Positions 25,816-35,942 of a DNA stretch of 39,171 nt are shown piece after piece. The notes beneath the pieces were generated by a model. It was not told the origin of the DNA. It saw only the letters and a program-made list of their open reading frames with translations, and ran no database searches. Every line of letters begins with the position of its first letter. The stretch's first letter is position 1. Both the position numbers and the translations under genes were made by a program. The DNA is from Sphingomonadaceae bacterium (GTDB lineage: Bacteria > Pseudomonadota > Alphaproteobacteria > Sphingomonadales > Sphingomonadaceae): contig CANFXW010000029.1 in NCBI GenBank assembly GCA_947451145.1, forward strand, positions 1 to 39,171. The letters are read 5' to 3'.

Positions 25816-26601
25816 ATGCAACTCTCATCCGCCAACCACGCGTTCATCACCGGCGGCGCCAGCGGCATAGGGCTTGGCATTGCTGATGCCCTGCTGAAGC
25901 GCGGGGTGCGGGTGACGATTGCCGATATCAATGCCGATGCGCTTGCTGAGGTGCTGGCGACACACGGCAATGGCCTGCGCGGGGTGTTGCTCGATGTGCG
26001 GGACCGGGAGCAATGGCAGGCGGCAAAGGCCAAGGCGGAAGAGGTATTCGGTCCGGTCGACGTGCTGGTCAACAACGCCGGGATCGCGCCGGACGGGCTG
26101 GAACTGGCCGATTCGAACCCCGAAAGCTTCGAGCGGGTCGTTGGCATAAATTTCTACGGCGTTTACAACGGGATAGTCACCTTTGGTGCAGGCATTCGCG
26201 CGCTCGGCAAGGGGCATATTGTCAACGTCGCGTCGATGGCGGGCCTGTCCAGCGAGCGGGCGACCAGCGGCGCCTATTCGGCGAGCAAATATGCCGTGGT
26301 TTCCCTGAGCGAAACGCTGCGGGTCGAGATGGCCCCGCATGGCGTTGGGGTGTCCGTGATGTGCCCCGGCCTCGTGATGACCAACCTGCCCGCCAACACC
26401 GCGCGGGTTGCAGGGAAAGAGGCGCGTGGCGTCATGCCCGGCGGGCTCGATCCGGCCGTTGCCGGCGAAATGGCCGTGCGCGGGATCGAGAAGGGCAGCT
26501 TTTACATCCTCACCTCGTTCGATCGCGATGAACCGATCCGCAGACGCTTCGAGGAGCAACTCGCCGCCTTCGCCGCAGGCATGGATCCGGACCTCGCATA
26601 G
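25816..26601 (+). CDS. Short-chain dehydrogenase/reductase
   Basis: 261 aa. The cofactor site is [19 protein letters not shown] is at [12 protein letters not shown], the Ser region is NVASMAGLS and the catalytic YSASKYA follows. The C-terminal half ([26 protein letters not shown]) resembles SDRs acting on hydrophobic substrates. It starts 1 nt after the sulfotransferase stop, so it is translationally coupled. It is the last gene of the three-gene plus-strand unit; hslV follows with its own heat-shock-like promoter. Confidence 0.92.
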   Translation: MQLSSANHAFITGGASGIGLGIADALLKRGVRVTIADINADALAEVLATHGNGLRGVLLDVRDREQWQAAKAKAEEVFGPVDVLVNNAGIAPDGLELADSNPESFERVVGINFYGVYNGIVTFGAGIRALGKGHIVNVASMAGLSSERATSGAYSASKYAVVSLSETLRVEMAPHGVGVSVMCPGLVMTNLPANTARVAGKEARGVMPGGLDPAVAGEMAVRGIEKGSFYILTSFDRDEPIRRRFEEQLAAFAAGMDPDLA

Positions 26602-26609
26602 CGCCAAGG

Positions 26610-26636
26610 CTTGAAGCCCGGCATCAAGGGCATATA
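26610..26636 (+). promoter_or_regulatory. Sigma32-like heat-shock promoter of hslVU
   Basis: CTTGAA (from 26610) and CATATA (26631-26636) are separated as in alphaproteobacterial heat-shock promoters (CTTG, 17 nt, C-A/T-rich -10). The -10 ends only 9 nt before the hslV ATG, so transcription would start within a few bases of it. No Shine-Dalgarno is present, which agrees with a near-leaderless mRNA. Confidence 0.6.
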
Positions 26637-26645
26637 TCCCGCTCC

Positions 26646-27206
26646 ATGAGCAATCATTCACAAAGCCACGGCATGATCCCCTGGCATGGAACCACGATCA
26701 TCGGCGTCTCCAAGAACGGCAAGACCGTTATTGCCGGTGATGGTCAGGTCTCTATGGGCAACACGGTGATGAAGCCTAACGCCCGTAAGGTGCGGCGCAT
26801 TGGTGAGGGCGGAAAAGTGATCGCCGGGTTCGCCGGAGCAACCGCCGATGCCTTTACCCTGTTCGAGCGGCTGGAAAAGAAGCTGGAGCAGCATCGCGGC
26901 CAGCTGATGCGTGCTGCCGTGGAACTGGCCAAGGACTGGCGTACTGACAAATACCTGCGCAACCTTGAGGCGCTGATGATCGTCGCCGATGCCGAGGTCA
27001 TGCTGATCCTCACTGGCAATGGCGACGTGCTGGAACCCGAAGGCGGGATTGCCGCAATCGGTTCGGGCGGCAACTATGCTCTCTCCGCCGCCAAGGCGCT
27101 TGATGATTACGAGGAAGATGCCGAAAAGATCGCCCGCCGCGCCATGGCCGTGGCGGCAGAGGTTTGCGTCTTTACCAACGACCGCGTGACGGTCGAGACG
27201 GTCTAA
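26646..27206 (+). CDS. hslV: ATP-dependent protease peptidase subunit HslV
   Basis: 186 aa. The catalytic Thr follows a 15-residue pro-sequence ending WHG ([22 protein letters not shown]), as in other alphaproteobacteria where the propeptide is removed. [30 protein letters not shown], and [23 protein letters not shown] are diagnostic. It forms the double hexameric protease chamber that is opened by HslU. The start at 26646 has no ribosome-binding site but sits right behind the heat-shock-like promoter; an internal ATG at 26673 would also keep the whole catalytic part. Confidence 0.97.
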   Translation: MSNHSQSHGMIPWHGTTIIGVSKNGKTVIAGDGQVSMGNTVMKPNARKVRRIGEGGKVIAGFAGATADAFTLFERLEKKLEQHRGQLMRAAVELAKDWRTDKYLRNLEALMIVADAEVMLILTGNGDVLEPEGGIAAIGSGGNYALSAAKALDDYEEDAEKIARRAMAVAAEVCVFTNDRVTVETV

Positions 27207-27209
27207 GCT

Positions 27210-27319
27210 CTCTCCCCGTCGGGGAGAGGGTTGGGAGAGGGGCTTGTAGGCGCACCCCTCTCAACTCCGACTAGGCCGCTTCGCAACCAAGTCTTCGTAT
27301 CTCTCCCCGGCGGGGAGAG
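27210..27319. repeat. Paired CTCTCCCCG-n-CGGGGAGAG palindromes between hslV and hslU
   Basis: Two 19-bp palindromes, CTCTCCCCG-T-CGGGGAGAG (27210-27228) and CTCTCCCCG-G-CGGGGAGAG (27301-27319), flank an internal imperfect hairpin (gagagggg ... cccctctc around 27234-27263). This resembles REP/BIME-type mobile intergenic elements. The downstream palindrome contains the purine-rich sequence that serves as ribosome-binding site for hslU. Confidence 0.7.
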
Positions 27320-27335
27320 AGCAATGAGAGAAAAC

Positions 27336-28637
27336 ATGAAAGACAACCTAACCCCCAAAGCCATCGTTGCTGCGCTCGACGAGCACATCATCGGCCAGAC
27401 TGACGCGAAAAAGGCCGTCGCGGTGGCGCTGCGTAACCGCTGGCGTCGGCAGCGCCTCTCGCCTGAGCTGCGCGACGAGGTGACGCCCAAGAACATCCTG
27501 ATGATCGGGCCGACGGGCTGCGGGAAGACCGAGATCAGCCGCCGTTTGGCGAAGCTTGCCGATGCGCCGTTCGTGAAGGTTGAGGCGACCAAGTTCACCG
27601 AGGTTGGCTATGTCGGCCGCGATGTCGAACAGATCGCCCGCGATCTGGCCGAAGAGGCGATCCGCCTTGAAAAGGACCGCCGCCGCGAGGCCGTGCGTGA
27701 GGCTGCGAGCAAGGCAGCGATGGACCGGCTGCTAAAAGCCTTGGTTGGCGAGAGCGCCAGCGAGGCCACCCGCGAGAGCTTCCGCCAGCGCATCGTCGAA
27801 AACGCGATGAATGATGTCGAGGTCGAGATCGAGGTCGAAGACGCACCCAATATGCCGATGGATATTCCGGGCATGGGCGGCGGCATCGGCATGATCAACC
27901 TGTCCGACATGATGTCGAAGGCGATGGGCAAGAACAACCTCAAGCGCCGCAAGCTGAAGGTGCCCGATGCCTGGGACAAGCTGGTCGACGAAGAGAGCGA
28001 AAAGCGCATGGATCAGGACGATGTCGCCCGCGTCGCGCTCGCCAATGCCGAGGCCAATGGCATCGTCTTCCTCGACGAGATCGACAAGATCGCGGTCAGC
28101 GACGTGCGCGGCGGGTCGGTCAGCCGCGAAGGCGTGCAGCGCGATCTGCTGCCGCTGATCGAAGGCACTACAGTGGCGACCAAGTACGGCCCGATGAAGA
28201 CTGACCACGTGCTGTTCATCGCCTCTGGCGCGTTCCACGTCGCCAAGCCGAGCGACATGCTGCCCGAGCTTCAGGGCCGTCTGCCGATCCGGGTCGAGTT
28301 GAAAGCGCTGTCCGAGGAAGACTTCGTCCGCATCCTCTCGGAAACCCGGGCCAATCTGGTGGAGCAGTATCAGGCCCTGCTGGCGACCGAAAAGGTCACG
28401 GTCGATTTCACACCCGCGGCCATTCGGGAACTCGCCCGCATTGCAGCCCAGGTGAACGAGAGCGTCGAAAATATCGGGGCGCGGCGGCTGCAGACGGTGA
28501 TGGAAAAACTGCTGGAAGAGCTGTCGTTCGAAGCCGAGGACCGCAGCGGCGAAACGGTAACCATCGATGCCGACTATGTTCGGGGCAAACTATCCAGCCT
28601 CGCCAGCGATACCGACCTCAGCAAATATATCCTGTGA
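27336..28637 (+). CDS. hslU: ATP-dependent protease ATPase subunit HslU
   Basis: 433 aa from the ATG at 27336, the usual length and N-terminus ([20 protein letters not shown]); an ATG at 27324 would add four residues and has a better Shine-Dalgarno (GGGGAGAG). Walker A is [15 protein letters not shown], the pore motif [14 protein letters not shown] is present, the family-specific I domain follows, and Walker B is [11 protein letters not shown]. Sensor and C-terminal domain residues end in LSKYIL, the tail that docks into HslV. It unfolds substrates for HslV under heat stress, and it is co-transcribed with hslV across a repeat-filled 129-bp gap. Confidence 0.97.
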   Translation: MKDNLTPKAIVAALDEHIIGQTDAKKAVAVALRNRWRRQRLSPELRDEVTPKNILMIGPTGCGKTEISRRLAKLADAPFVKVEATKFTEVGYVGRDVEQIARDLAEEAIRLEKDRRREAVREAASKAAMDRLLKALVGESASEATRESFRQRIVENAMNDVEVEIEVEDAPNMPMDIPGMGGGIGMINLSDMMSKAMGKNNLKRRKLKVPDAWDKLVDEESEKRMDQDDVARVALANAEANGIVFLDEIDKIAVSDVRGGSVSREGVQRDLLPLIEGTTVATKYGPMKTDHVLFIASGAFHVAKPSDMLPELQGRLPIRVELKALSEEDFVRILSETRANLVEQYQALLATEKVTVDFTPAAIRELARIAAQVNESVENIGARRLQTVMEKLLEELSFEAEDRSGETVTIDADYVRGKLSSLASDTDLSKYIL

Positions 28638-28758
28638 CGGGGAAACCCAGCATTCCCTAACGGAATATTAGGTATAAACCGCAAGGCTGTCTTGAAGCCC
28701 ATTGGCTAATTTACATCTGTAACGGCCCGCAAGACGCGGGTCCGGACAGGGGTGATTC

Positions 28759-29409
28759 ATGGCGGACGACCGTTCGGTTCAGCAAGGCACGGAATTGGAT
28801 CGGCGCGAAGCGCCGCGCTATGTGCTCTTGCTCAGGCCGGCCAAGGTTGTGACGCAGAACGGTGAATACCTCTGCATCCTGCGCGATGTTGCCAGTAAGG
28901 GTGTGCGGCTAAAACTGTTCCACCCGCTACCGCCCGAAAGGTTCGTGACGCTCGAACTGGCGAACGGCGATCGCTACGAGGTCGAAAAGGTCTGGGAGCG
29001 CGATGATCAGGCCGGCTTCCATTTTGTCCATGAGGCCGAACTCAGCCACCTGCTCGAAGAGCGCAGCCGCTTCCGCCGTCGTCCGGTGCGGCTGCGCCTC
29101 GAGATTCCGGCGCAGCTTTCTGCTGCGGGGATGAACTGTGCTGGCATTCTGCAAGATCTCTCGCAGCAGGGCGGGCGGATTGAAACAACGTTGGTACTGG
29201 CTATCGACCAGCGCGTTCATCTGGTCGCGCAGGGCCTTCCGCCGCTTGATGCCAAAGTGCGTTGGCGGCGAGGCGGTCAGGTTGGGCTGGTCTTTGAACA
29301 GACTTTCAAGCTCGATGAACTGGCCCGCCGTGTCGCGGCGATGCAGCCTTTCGATCCGGCGATACCCGATGAGGAAGATCCCGTCTTCGCCAAGCTCAAG
29401 TCGGCATGA
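28759..29409 (+). CDS. Tandem PilZ-domain protein
   Basis: 216 aa with two PilZ-like units. The first is RREAPRYVLLLRPAKV ... LRDVASKGVRLKL (about 14-55), the second RRRPVRLRLEIPAQL ... LQDLSQQGGRIET (about 104-145). Canonical PilZ c-di-GMP sites are RxxxR and (D/N)xSxxG: the first unit has RREAPR with DVASKG, the second RRRPVR with DLSQQGG, so both are near-consensus. It is probably a cytosolic c-di-GMP receptor affecting motility, envelope or biofilm. It stands alone, with a 121-bp upstream gap, and its end overlaps the convergent msrB by 14 bp. Confidence 0.82.
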   Translation: MADDRSVQQGTELDRREAPRYVLLLRPAKVVTQNGEYLCILRDVASKGVRLKLFHPLPPERFVTLELANGDRYEVEKVWERDDQAGFHFVHEAELSHLLEERSRFRRRPVRLRLEIPAQLSAAGMNCAGILQDLSQQGGRIETTLVLAIDQRVHLVAQGLPPLDAKVRWRRGGQVGLVFEQTFKLDELARRVAAMQPFDPAIPDEEDPVFAKLKSA

Positions 29410-29893
29410 ATTTCAGCGCCAGACCGTTCATGCAATAGCGCAGGTGGGTTGGCGCAGGGCCATCGTCAAACACATGGCCCAGATGCCCGCCGCAGCGTGA
29501 GCACAGCACTTCGGTGCGTTGATCCATCAGCGAATTGTCGGCGCGTTCCACCACTGCGCCGGGCAGGGGCTTCCAGAAGCTCGGCCAGCCGGTGCCGCTT
29601 TCAAACTTGGTGCCAGAGGCGAACAGCGGATTGCCGTCAGCCGCGCAGGCGAACGTGCCCTTGCGGTGTTCATTCAGCAGCGGTGACGTGCCGGGATATT
29701 CGGTCCCGGCCTCGCGCAGGATATGGAACTGCTGCGGGGTCAGCCGCTTGCGCCATTCGGCCGGGCTGTAGCTCACCGGGTAAGTCCGGGCCGCAGCTTC
29801 GCTTCCTCCGCAGGCGGCGAGCACAGGCAGGGCAGCGCCCGCTCCCAGCCAGCCCAATAGGCGGCGGCGGCTTGTGTTCAGGGATCTCTGCAT
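29396..29893 (-). CDS. msrB: Peptide-methionine (R)-S-oxide reductase, exported
   Basis: 165 aa from the ATG at 29893 (GAGGTG upstream); an open start at 29941 is less likely. The N-terminus has a twin-arginine-type signal SRRRLLGWLGAGAALPVLAAC with a Cys that could be lipidated, followed by the MsrB domain: GTGWPSFW, CSRCGGHLGHVFDDGP and the catalytic RYCMNGLALKF. It repairs oxidised Met-R-sulfoxide in exported proteins. The first zinc-binding pair of classical MsrB is changed to CAAD, while the second CxxC is intact. It is convergent with the PilZ gene. Confidence 0.94.
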   Translation of the reverse strand: MQRSLNTSRRRLLGWLGAGAALPVLAACGGSEAAARTYPVSYSPAEWRKRLTPQQFHILREAGTEYPGTSPLLNEHRKGTFACAADGNPLFASGTKFESGTGWPSFWKPLPGAVVERADNSLMDQRTEVLCSRCGGHLGHVFDDGPAPTHLRYCMNGLALKFMPT

Positions 29894-29965
29894 GATCGGC
29901 ACCTCACTCGCCCCTATAGCGGAGCGAGTTATATGCCACATGAACCCGGATAGAAAGCTGCCCGA

Positions 29966-31200
29966 TCAGGCAGCTTGCAGCGCCGCCTTTTTGGCCTTTT
30001 TCACCTTGCGGCCCTGCGGCCCGCTTTTCATCACCCGGCTGCGGAACAGGCCCGAACCGAAGTGGACGAAGACCGCTACCCAGACCATCTGCCAGCCGAT
30101 GGCCAGCAGGTGCGGGGTGAAGTTGGCATCCTGCGCCGCGCGGCTGAGCATCGCGAAGGGCGAGCTGAACGGCACCACTTCGGCCACGGTCGATAGCGTC
30201 GATCCCGGAACCGCAGTGGCATAGGTCGCGAAGAAGAATACCATCAGCTGCGACATCGAAACCGGCATCGAAAGCGTCTGCACTTCGCGCACGGTTGTCG
30301 CCATCGATCCGATGGTCAGAAACACCGAGCCGAGCAGCAGATAGGCCATGGCGAAATAGGCAATGCCGAGGCCGACAAAGGTGGGCCAGCCGATAGCTGG
30401 GGTAGCAAAATCGCCGAGCGAATGGCCGCCAGCTATGGCGAGGCCGCCGAACATCGTGCCCCAGACGGAGATGCCAACGAACGATACCGCCAGCATGGCA
30501 AACAGCTTGCCATAGAATACGGCCTCCATCGGGATGGCTGCGGCGAGCACTTCGATGATCTTGTTGGCCTTTTCCTCAACCAGATTGGAGAGGACCATGC
30601 CTGCCAGCATCATCGTCAGCAGGAACAGCAGCATCTGCCCGGCCTGCGCGGTGTGGGCGCGGTCCTGCCGGTCGCTGGCGTTGCTGGTGGCGATGGGGGA
30701 GAGCGCTACGCCGGGGAAGTCCTTGGGCGCAGTATTCTTCGCCTCTGCCGCGATCAGCGAAACCTGCCCCTTCCAGGCATCGAGCTGATCGGAGGTGCCG
30801 GTCAGCACGGGATGGTCAAGCGTGCCCGAAACGATGGCGGCAACATTGCCGCGCTGTTCGTTGAGCAGTTTGGCCGGGCTTTCGGACACTGCCGAACCGT
30901 TGGTGCCCAGCGCAACCATATCGGGTGCGGCAGCGCCCAGCTTCGGCTCAAGCCTGTCCTGCGCCGCGAGCAAGGCCTTGGCATCGGCCGGACTCATCGC
31001 CACGCCGAGGCGCACCTGCGCGATATTGGCTTCGAACTTGTGGCCGACCGAACCCGCCGCCATGCCGACGATCACCGGAAATAGCGGCCCCAGCAGGAAG
31101 AAGAAGAACGAGCGGCTGAACAGGATCGCCGAGAAATCGCGCCGGGCGACGACCATCGCCGCAGCCCATGTCGAGAGGCGGCCGGAGGTGTGATCAGTGG

Positions 31201-31204
<4 letters not shown>
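29966..31204 (-). CDS. ABC transporter permease, NatB/ABC-2 type
   Basis: 412 aa. One N-terminal helix (FSRSFFFFLLGPLFPVIVGM) is followed by a large extracytoplasmic domain of about 150 residues, then five helices from about residue 190 on. The LVEEKANKIIEVLAAAIPMEAVFYGKL segment is characteristic of NatB-like exporters, which remove Na+ or small hydrophobic compounds. The C-terminal tail is Lys-rich. The start overlaps the ATPase gene by 4 bp (ATGA), so the pair forms one transporter. Confidence 0.92.
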
Positions 31205-32214
<1,010 letters not shown>

Positions 32215-32259
32215 GGTGTGCCGCATAGCCCGGTACGCGTGAAGAGGAGCGCTCCAGGT

Positions 32260-33360
32260 TTGGTTAATGGCGAAGTAACCCTTGCCTTTAAGCAAGCACT
32301 GGCGGCCGAGGCGCAGCGGCTGGGTTTTGCTGCCTTTGGCGTGACTGCGGCGGCGGAAGATCCGGTCCGCGCCGCGCGTCTGGGCGCCTGGCTGGAGGCC
32401 GGCATGCACGGCCAGATGGAGTGGATGGAGGGGCGTGAGCATCACCGCCGCTCACCACAAGGGCTGTGGCCCGAAGCGCGCAGCGTTATTGCACTGGGCA
32501 TGAGCTATGCCCCCGCTGGCGATCCGCTAAAGCTGGCAGGGCAGCCGACGCGCGGCTGGATCTCGGCCTATGCGCAGGGCGGGGACTATCACGATACAGT
32601 GAAAAAGGCGCTGAAGGCGCTGGCGCGGTGGATGGTGGCCGAGGCTGGCAAGCGCGGGCTGGGTGAGGCGCAACTAAAGGTCTTTGTAGATACAGCGCCA
32701 GTGATGGAAAAGCCGCTGGGGCAGGCTGCGGGGCTGGGCTGGCAGGGCAAGCACACCAATCTGGTCAGCCGGGATCACGGTTCATGGCTGTTCCTTGGCG
32801 CGATCTATACCACGCTGGAGCTGCCGGTGGATGCCGGGAGCAGCGACCGTTGCGGCTCGTGCAATGCCTGCCAGACTGCCTGCCCGACGCAGGCCTTCCC
32901 CGCGCCCTACCGGCTCGATGCCCGGCGCTGTATTTCCTATCTGACCATCGAGCACAAAGGCCCGGTGCCGCCGGAATTCCGCAAGGCGCTTGGCAACCGC
33001 ATCTATGGCTGCGACGATTGCCTTGCCGCCTGTCCGTGGAACAAGTTTGCCCAAAGCGCCGCGGCCAACAAGGCCTTCCTGCCCCGCGCCGAACTCTCCG
33101 CGCCGCGGCTGGCGGAACTGCTGGCGCTCGATGATGCGGGCTTCCGGCGCTTGTTTTCAGGCTCGCCGATCAAGCGCATCGGGCGCGACCAGTTCGTGCG
33201 CAATTGCCTCTACGCCGCAGGCAATAGCGGTGATGTGTCGCTGCTGGTGCAGGTGGAGCGGTTGCTGGGCGATGCCGATGAGGTGGTTGCCGATGCGGCG
33301 GTGTGGGCGGCGGCGAGGCTCCAATCCTCCCCCTTGGGGGAGGGGGACCGCGACGCGTAG
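32260..33360 (+). CDS. queG: Epoxyqueuosine reductase
   Basis: 366 aa from a TTG at 32260 with GAGGAG upstream; a GTG at 32218 is also possible. The catalytic region is [20 protein letters not shown], whose Asp is the acid in the family. [11 protein letters not shown] and two ferredoxin-type clusters [12 protein letters not shown] and [14 protein letters not shown] are present, followed by the HEAT-like C-terminus. It reduces epoxyqueuosine to queuosine in tRNA wobble modification with cobalamin. The last dozen codons ([12 protein letters not shown]) lie inside an inverted-repeat element. The start is within 50 bp of the divergent ABC ATPase gene. Confidence 0.94.
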   Translation: MVNGEVTLAFKQALAAEAQRLGFAAFGVTAAAEDPVRAARLGAWLEAGMHGQMEWMEGREHHRRSPQGLWPEARSVIALGMSYAPAGDPLKLAGQPTRGWISAYAQGGDYHDTVKKALKALARWMVAEAGKRGLGEAQLKVFVDTAPVMEKPLGQAAGLGWQGKHTNLVSRDHGSWLFLGAIYTTLELPVDAGSSDRCGSCNACQTACPTQAFPAPYRLDARRCISYLTIEHKGPVPPEFRKALGNRIYGCDDCLAACPWNKFAQSAAANKAFLPRAELSAPRLAELLALDDAGFRRLFSGSPIKRIGRDQFVRNCLYAAGNSGDVSLLVQVERLLGDADEVVADAAVWAAARLQSSPLGEGDRDA

Positions 33361-33474
33361 CGGCGGGGTGGAGGGGTACTGGCGAGTGGTCCCGAGCTTG
33401 CCGGAGAGCGCCCGAGCACTCGCCCGTACCCCTCCACCATCCTGCGGATGGTCCCCCTCCCCTGCAGGGAGGAA
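33321..33474. repeat. Inverted-repeat element between queG and flavoprotein gene
   Basis: The arms read roughly CCTCCCCC..GGGGGAGGGGGACC...GGGTGGAGGGGTAC-GGCGAGTG on the left and their complement on the right (33421-33474), with short local palindromes within each arm and a middle of about 30 bp. It fills the gap between two convergent genes and supplies the queG stop codon. The translated form [11 protein letters not shown] is one I recognise as a frequent gene end, consistent with a dispersed element. Confidence 0.7.
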
Positions 33475-33475
33475 T

Positions 33476-34705
33476 TCAAACCGGCATCAGTTCCTTCAGC
33501 GCCACGCCGCTATCCGCCAGCTGGGCCAGATCGGGATGGACACCGGCCTCGACCAGCTTGCGGCCCTGGACATAGTCCTTGACCATATTGACGCAGTCGA
33601 GCGCGATGACCTTGCCGCCCTTGAGGTAAACCACGGAAAAGGCCCGGTCCGCCGGATTGCCGCGCAGCACGGTTTGGTCATAGCCCACCGAAAGCCCCGC
33701 CGTCTGCAGGCGCAGGTCATACTGGTTGGACCAGAACCACGGGAAGGCGTGATAGGGCTGTTCATCGCCGCAAATGGCCTTGGCGACGCAGGAGCCCTGA
33801 TCGTTGGCGTTCTGCACCGATTCGACGCGCATCACCGTGCCCTCGGCATAGTCGCAGGCGAAAGCGGCACAGTCACCGATGGCGTAGATATCGGGCAGGC
33901 TGGTGCGGCAGAACTCGTCGATGTCCACCCCTGCACCGCCAGCCGCACCGGCCGAGATCAGCGGCGCAACTGCAGCGATGATACCGATGCCGACGATCAC
34001 CGCGTCGGCGGGGATCACGGTTCCGTCGGCCAGCTTCACGCCGGAGACGCGGCCCTCTCCCTCAAGGCTTTCAACCGCAACGCCGGTGCGCAGATCGACG
34101 CCGTGGTCGCGGTGTTCCTTTTCGTAGAAGGCCGAAAGCTGCGGCCCGGCAACGCGCGCCAGCACGCGGGGCAGCGCTTCGAGCAGGGTTACCTTGCAGC
34201 CGAGTTTGGTGAGCACCGCCGCAGCCTCAAGCCCGATATAGCCGCCGCCGATCACAACGATGTTCTTCACCCCGCCATCAATCTCGCCCATCAGCTGGTC
34301 GCAGTCTTCGCGGGTGCGCACGGCGTGGACGCCGGAAAGGTTGGCGCCGGGGCAGGTCAGCTTGCGCGGATCGCCGCCGGTGGCCCAGACGAGCTTGCCG
34401 TAAGTGAACTGGGTGCCGTCCGAGAGGGTGAGCGTCTTGGTCGCCGGATCAACCTTGGTCACTTCGAGCCCAAGCCGCAGATCGATCTGCTTTTCCTCCC
34501 AGAACTGCGGCGGGCGGATATAAAGCCGGTCAAAGGTCTTTTCGCGGGCGAAGTATTCCTTGGAGAGCGGTGGGCGTTCATAGGGCGGCTCGCTCTCGCG
34601 GCCGATCATGGTCACTGTGCCCTCAAAGCCGTTCTGCCGCAGCGCGATGGCGCACTGCGCCCCGCCATGCCCGGCCCCGACGATGACTACATCCGCTCCG
34701 CTCAT
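33476..34705 (-). CDS. FAD/NAD-dependent ferredoxin (rubredoxin-type) reductase
   Basis: 409 aa. The FAD motif [19 protein letters not shown] is at the N-terminus, [10 protein letters not shown] is typical of ferredoxin-reductase components of oxygenases, the NAD motif [16 protein letters not shown] is central, and IYAIGDCA is the second FAD motif. A C-terminal reductase domain follows ([17 protein letters not shown]). It transfers electrons from NADH to a ferredoxin or rubredoxin, commonly serving cytochrome P450s or dioxygenases. No such partner lies in this window, so its system is elsewhere. It is isolated and convergent with queG. Confidence 0.92.
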   Translation of the reverse strand: MSGADVVIVGAGHGGAQCAIALRQNGFEGTVTMIGRESEPPYERPPLSKEYFAREKTFDRLYIRPPQFWEEKQIDLRLGLEVTKVDPATKTLTLSDGTQFTYGKLVWATGGDPRKLTCPGANLSGVHAVRTREDCDQLMGEIDGGVKNIVVIGGGYIGLEAAAVLTKLGCKVTLLEALPRVLARVAGPQLSAFYEKEHRDHGVDLRTGVAVESLEGEGRVSGVKLADGTVIPADAVIVGIGIIAAVAPLISAGAAGGAGVDIDEFCRTSLPDIYAIGDCAAFACDYAEGTVMRVESVQNANDQGSCVAKAICGDEQPYHAFPWFWSNQYDLRLQTAGLSVGYDQTVLRGNPADRAFSVVYLKGGKVIALDCVNMVKDYVQGRKLVEAGVHPDLAQLADSGVALKELMPV

Positions 34706-34818
34706 TCCCCGAATCCCTTCAATGTGCTCTGCGCGCGTTTCGCCAAAAGCCTTGGCACGTCAAGCGCCGAGACGAATTGATCGCTGTCAGTTGATGCACA
34801 AGTGAGGGGAGCCGAGAC

Positions 34819-35232
34819 TCAGCCCGGGATAGACGTCTGCGCTTCGCGGGCATCGCCTTCGGGAGCGGCGATGATGTCGCGCGTTACAGCGCCCTTGTCG
34901 ACCGTGTTGGTCCGCGGATCGCCAACCATCGAGCGGATGCCCGGGGCCGAACCACCAGCACGGCTGATCGTGTTCTTTTCGACTTCGCTGCGCGCGGCGG
35001 GAGCGCCGAACAGCGCCTCTTGCGCCTGCTGCTGCGCGGTCTGCTCGGCAGGGCGCGGCGCGCCGGGCTGCGGCGGGGTCAGCGCGAAATCAGGTGGAAC
35101 CACCAGCGGAGCCTGACGCTGCACCGCATATTCATCGGGGCGGGCACGATTGAACAGGCCGCCGCCGCTGCCACAGGCCGAAAGCAGGCTCGCGCCAAGG
35201 CCAAGGATCAGGAAAGAGGCGGTCTTGTTCAT
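34819..35232 (-). CDS. DUF3035 lipoprotein (BamF-like)
   Basis: 137 aa from the ATG at 35232, which gives a clean lipoprotein signal (MNKTASFLILGLGASLLSAC). The mature part begins with the family signature RPDEYAVQRQAPLVVPPDFAL, and is otherwise Ala/Gln/Pro-rich, likely disordered. DUF3035 proteins include Caulobacter BamF, a subunit associated with the outer-membrane beta-barrel assembly complex; that role is inferred here. It starts 4 nt after lspA and its lipidated form needs LspA for maturation. Confidence 0.85.
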   Translation of the reverse strand: MNKTASFLILGLGASLLSACGSGGGLFNRARPDEYAVQRQAPLVVPPDFALTPPQPGAPRPAEQTAQQQAQEALFGAPAARSEVEKNTISRAGGSAPGIRSMVGDPRTNTVDKGAVTRDIIAAPEGDAREAQTSIPG

Positions 35233-35236
35233 CGTT

Positions 35237-35752
35237 CTACTCCGAGGCACCAGGTGCCGTTTCTTGGGGGGGCTTTTCGCGCAGAAGCAGCGAACGGGCA
35301 AGAATAATCACCACGCCAATCGATATTGCCGCATCGGCGAGGTTGAAGATCATGAAGGGGCGGAAGTTGCCGAAATGCAGGTCGGCATAGTCGGTGACGA
35401 AGCCTTGGGTGATACGGTCGACAATATTACCCAGCGCGCCGCCGAGCACGAGGCCGAGCGCGATTATGTCTGCCCGCGCCTTTTCCTTGGTCATCCAGTA
35501 AAGCACGCCCAGCGCAATCGCCCCGGTTAGCGCCACCAGCAGCCAGCGACTTGCCGGGGTGTCGCCCGAGAGCAGTCCGAGCGAAACGCCGCGGTTTTCC
35601 GCCCAGGTGAAGCGGAAGAACGGCATTACCTCTACCTCGAGCACATCGGGCAGCGCCATTGGTCCTTCGACCCACGCCTTCACCGCCTGATCGGCAATGA
35701 AAGTAAGCGCGGCGGCGATCAGGCCGGATGCGGGGAGGCGGAACGAACTCAA
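35237..35752 (-). CDS. lspA: Signal peptidase II (prolipoprotein signal peptidase)
   Basis: 171 aa starting at TTG (35752), the only plausible start after an in-frame stop. Four membrane helices are visible, with WAENRGVSLGLL, the catalytic Asp blocks GNIVDRITQG and FNLADAAI. It cleaves lipoprotein signal peptides in the inner membrane. It sits downstream of ileS in the usual ribF-ileS-lspA order; an inverted-repeat element lies just before its start. Confidence 0.95.
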   Translation of the reverse strand: MSSFRLPASGLIAAALTFIADQAVKAWVEGPMALPDVLEVEVMPFFRFTWAENRGVSLGLLSGDTPASRWLLVALTGAIALGVLYWMTKEKARADIIALGLVLGGALGNIVDRITQGFVTDYADLHFGNFRPFMIFNLADAAISIGVVIILARSLLLREKPPQETAPGASE

Positions 35753-35771
35753 AACCGAACTCTCTTTTCTT

Positions 35772-35911
35772 CGTCATCCTGAACTCGTTTCAGGATCCAT
35801 TTCTCGTTTTGCCCTGCCAGCGCAGGATCACAGCAAACCGCGCGGTTGGCTTTTCTCCGGCCAGCGCCGGGCAACCGGCCCGATGGATCCTGAAACAAGT
35901 TCAGGATGACG
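35772..35911. repeat. Inverted-repeat element between ileS and lspA
   Basis: The left arm, 35772-35800 (GTCATCCTGAACTCGTTTCA core), and the right arm, 35883-35911, are complementary over 29 bp with a single mismatch (C/T). About 80 bp separate them, with GC-rich local repeats. Translations contain VILNSFQDP or VILNLFQDP, recognised as frequent intergenic repeat signatures in sphingomonads. As RNA it would form a long hairpin within the operon. Confidence 0.85.
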
Positions 35912-35942
35912 GGGGTGGTTGAGGGTGTGCTGGGCGCAAGAA

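Noticed and set aside
32990..34780. 596-codon plus-strand open frame across queG end and the flavoprotein gene
   Set aside because: It crosses queG in another frame, an inverted repeat and the antisense of a clear FAD/NAD oxidoreductase.
35427..35777. Minus-strand frame starting in the repeat at 35777
   Set aside because: Overlaps lspA in another frame; its start is part of the repeat element and no domain is visible.
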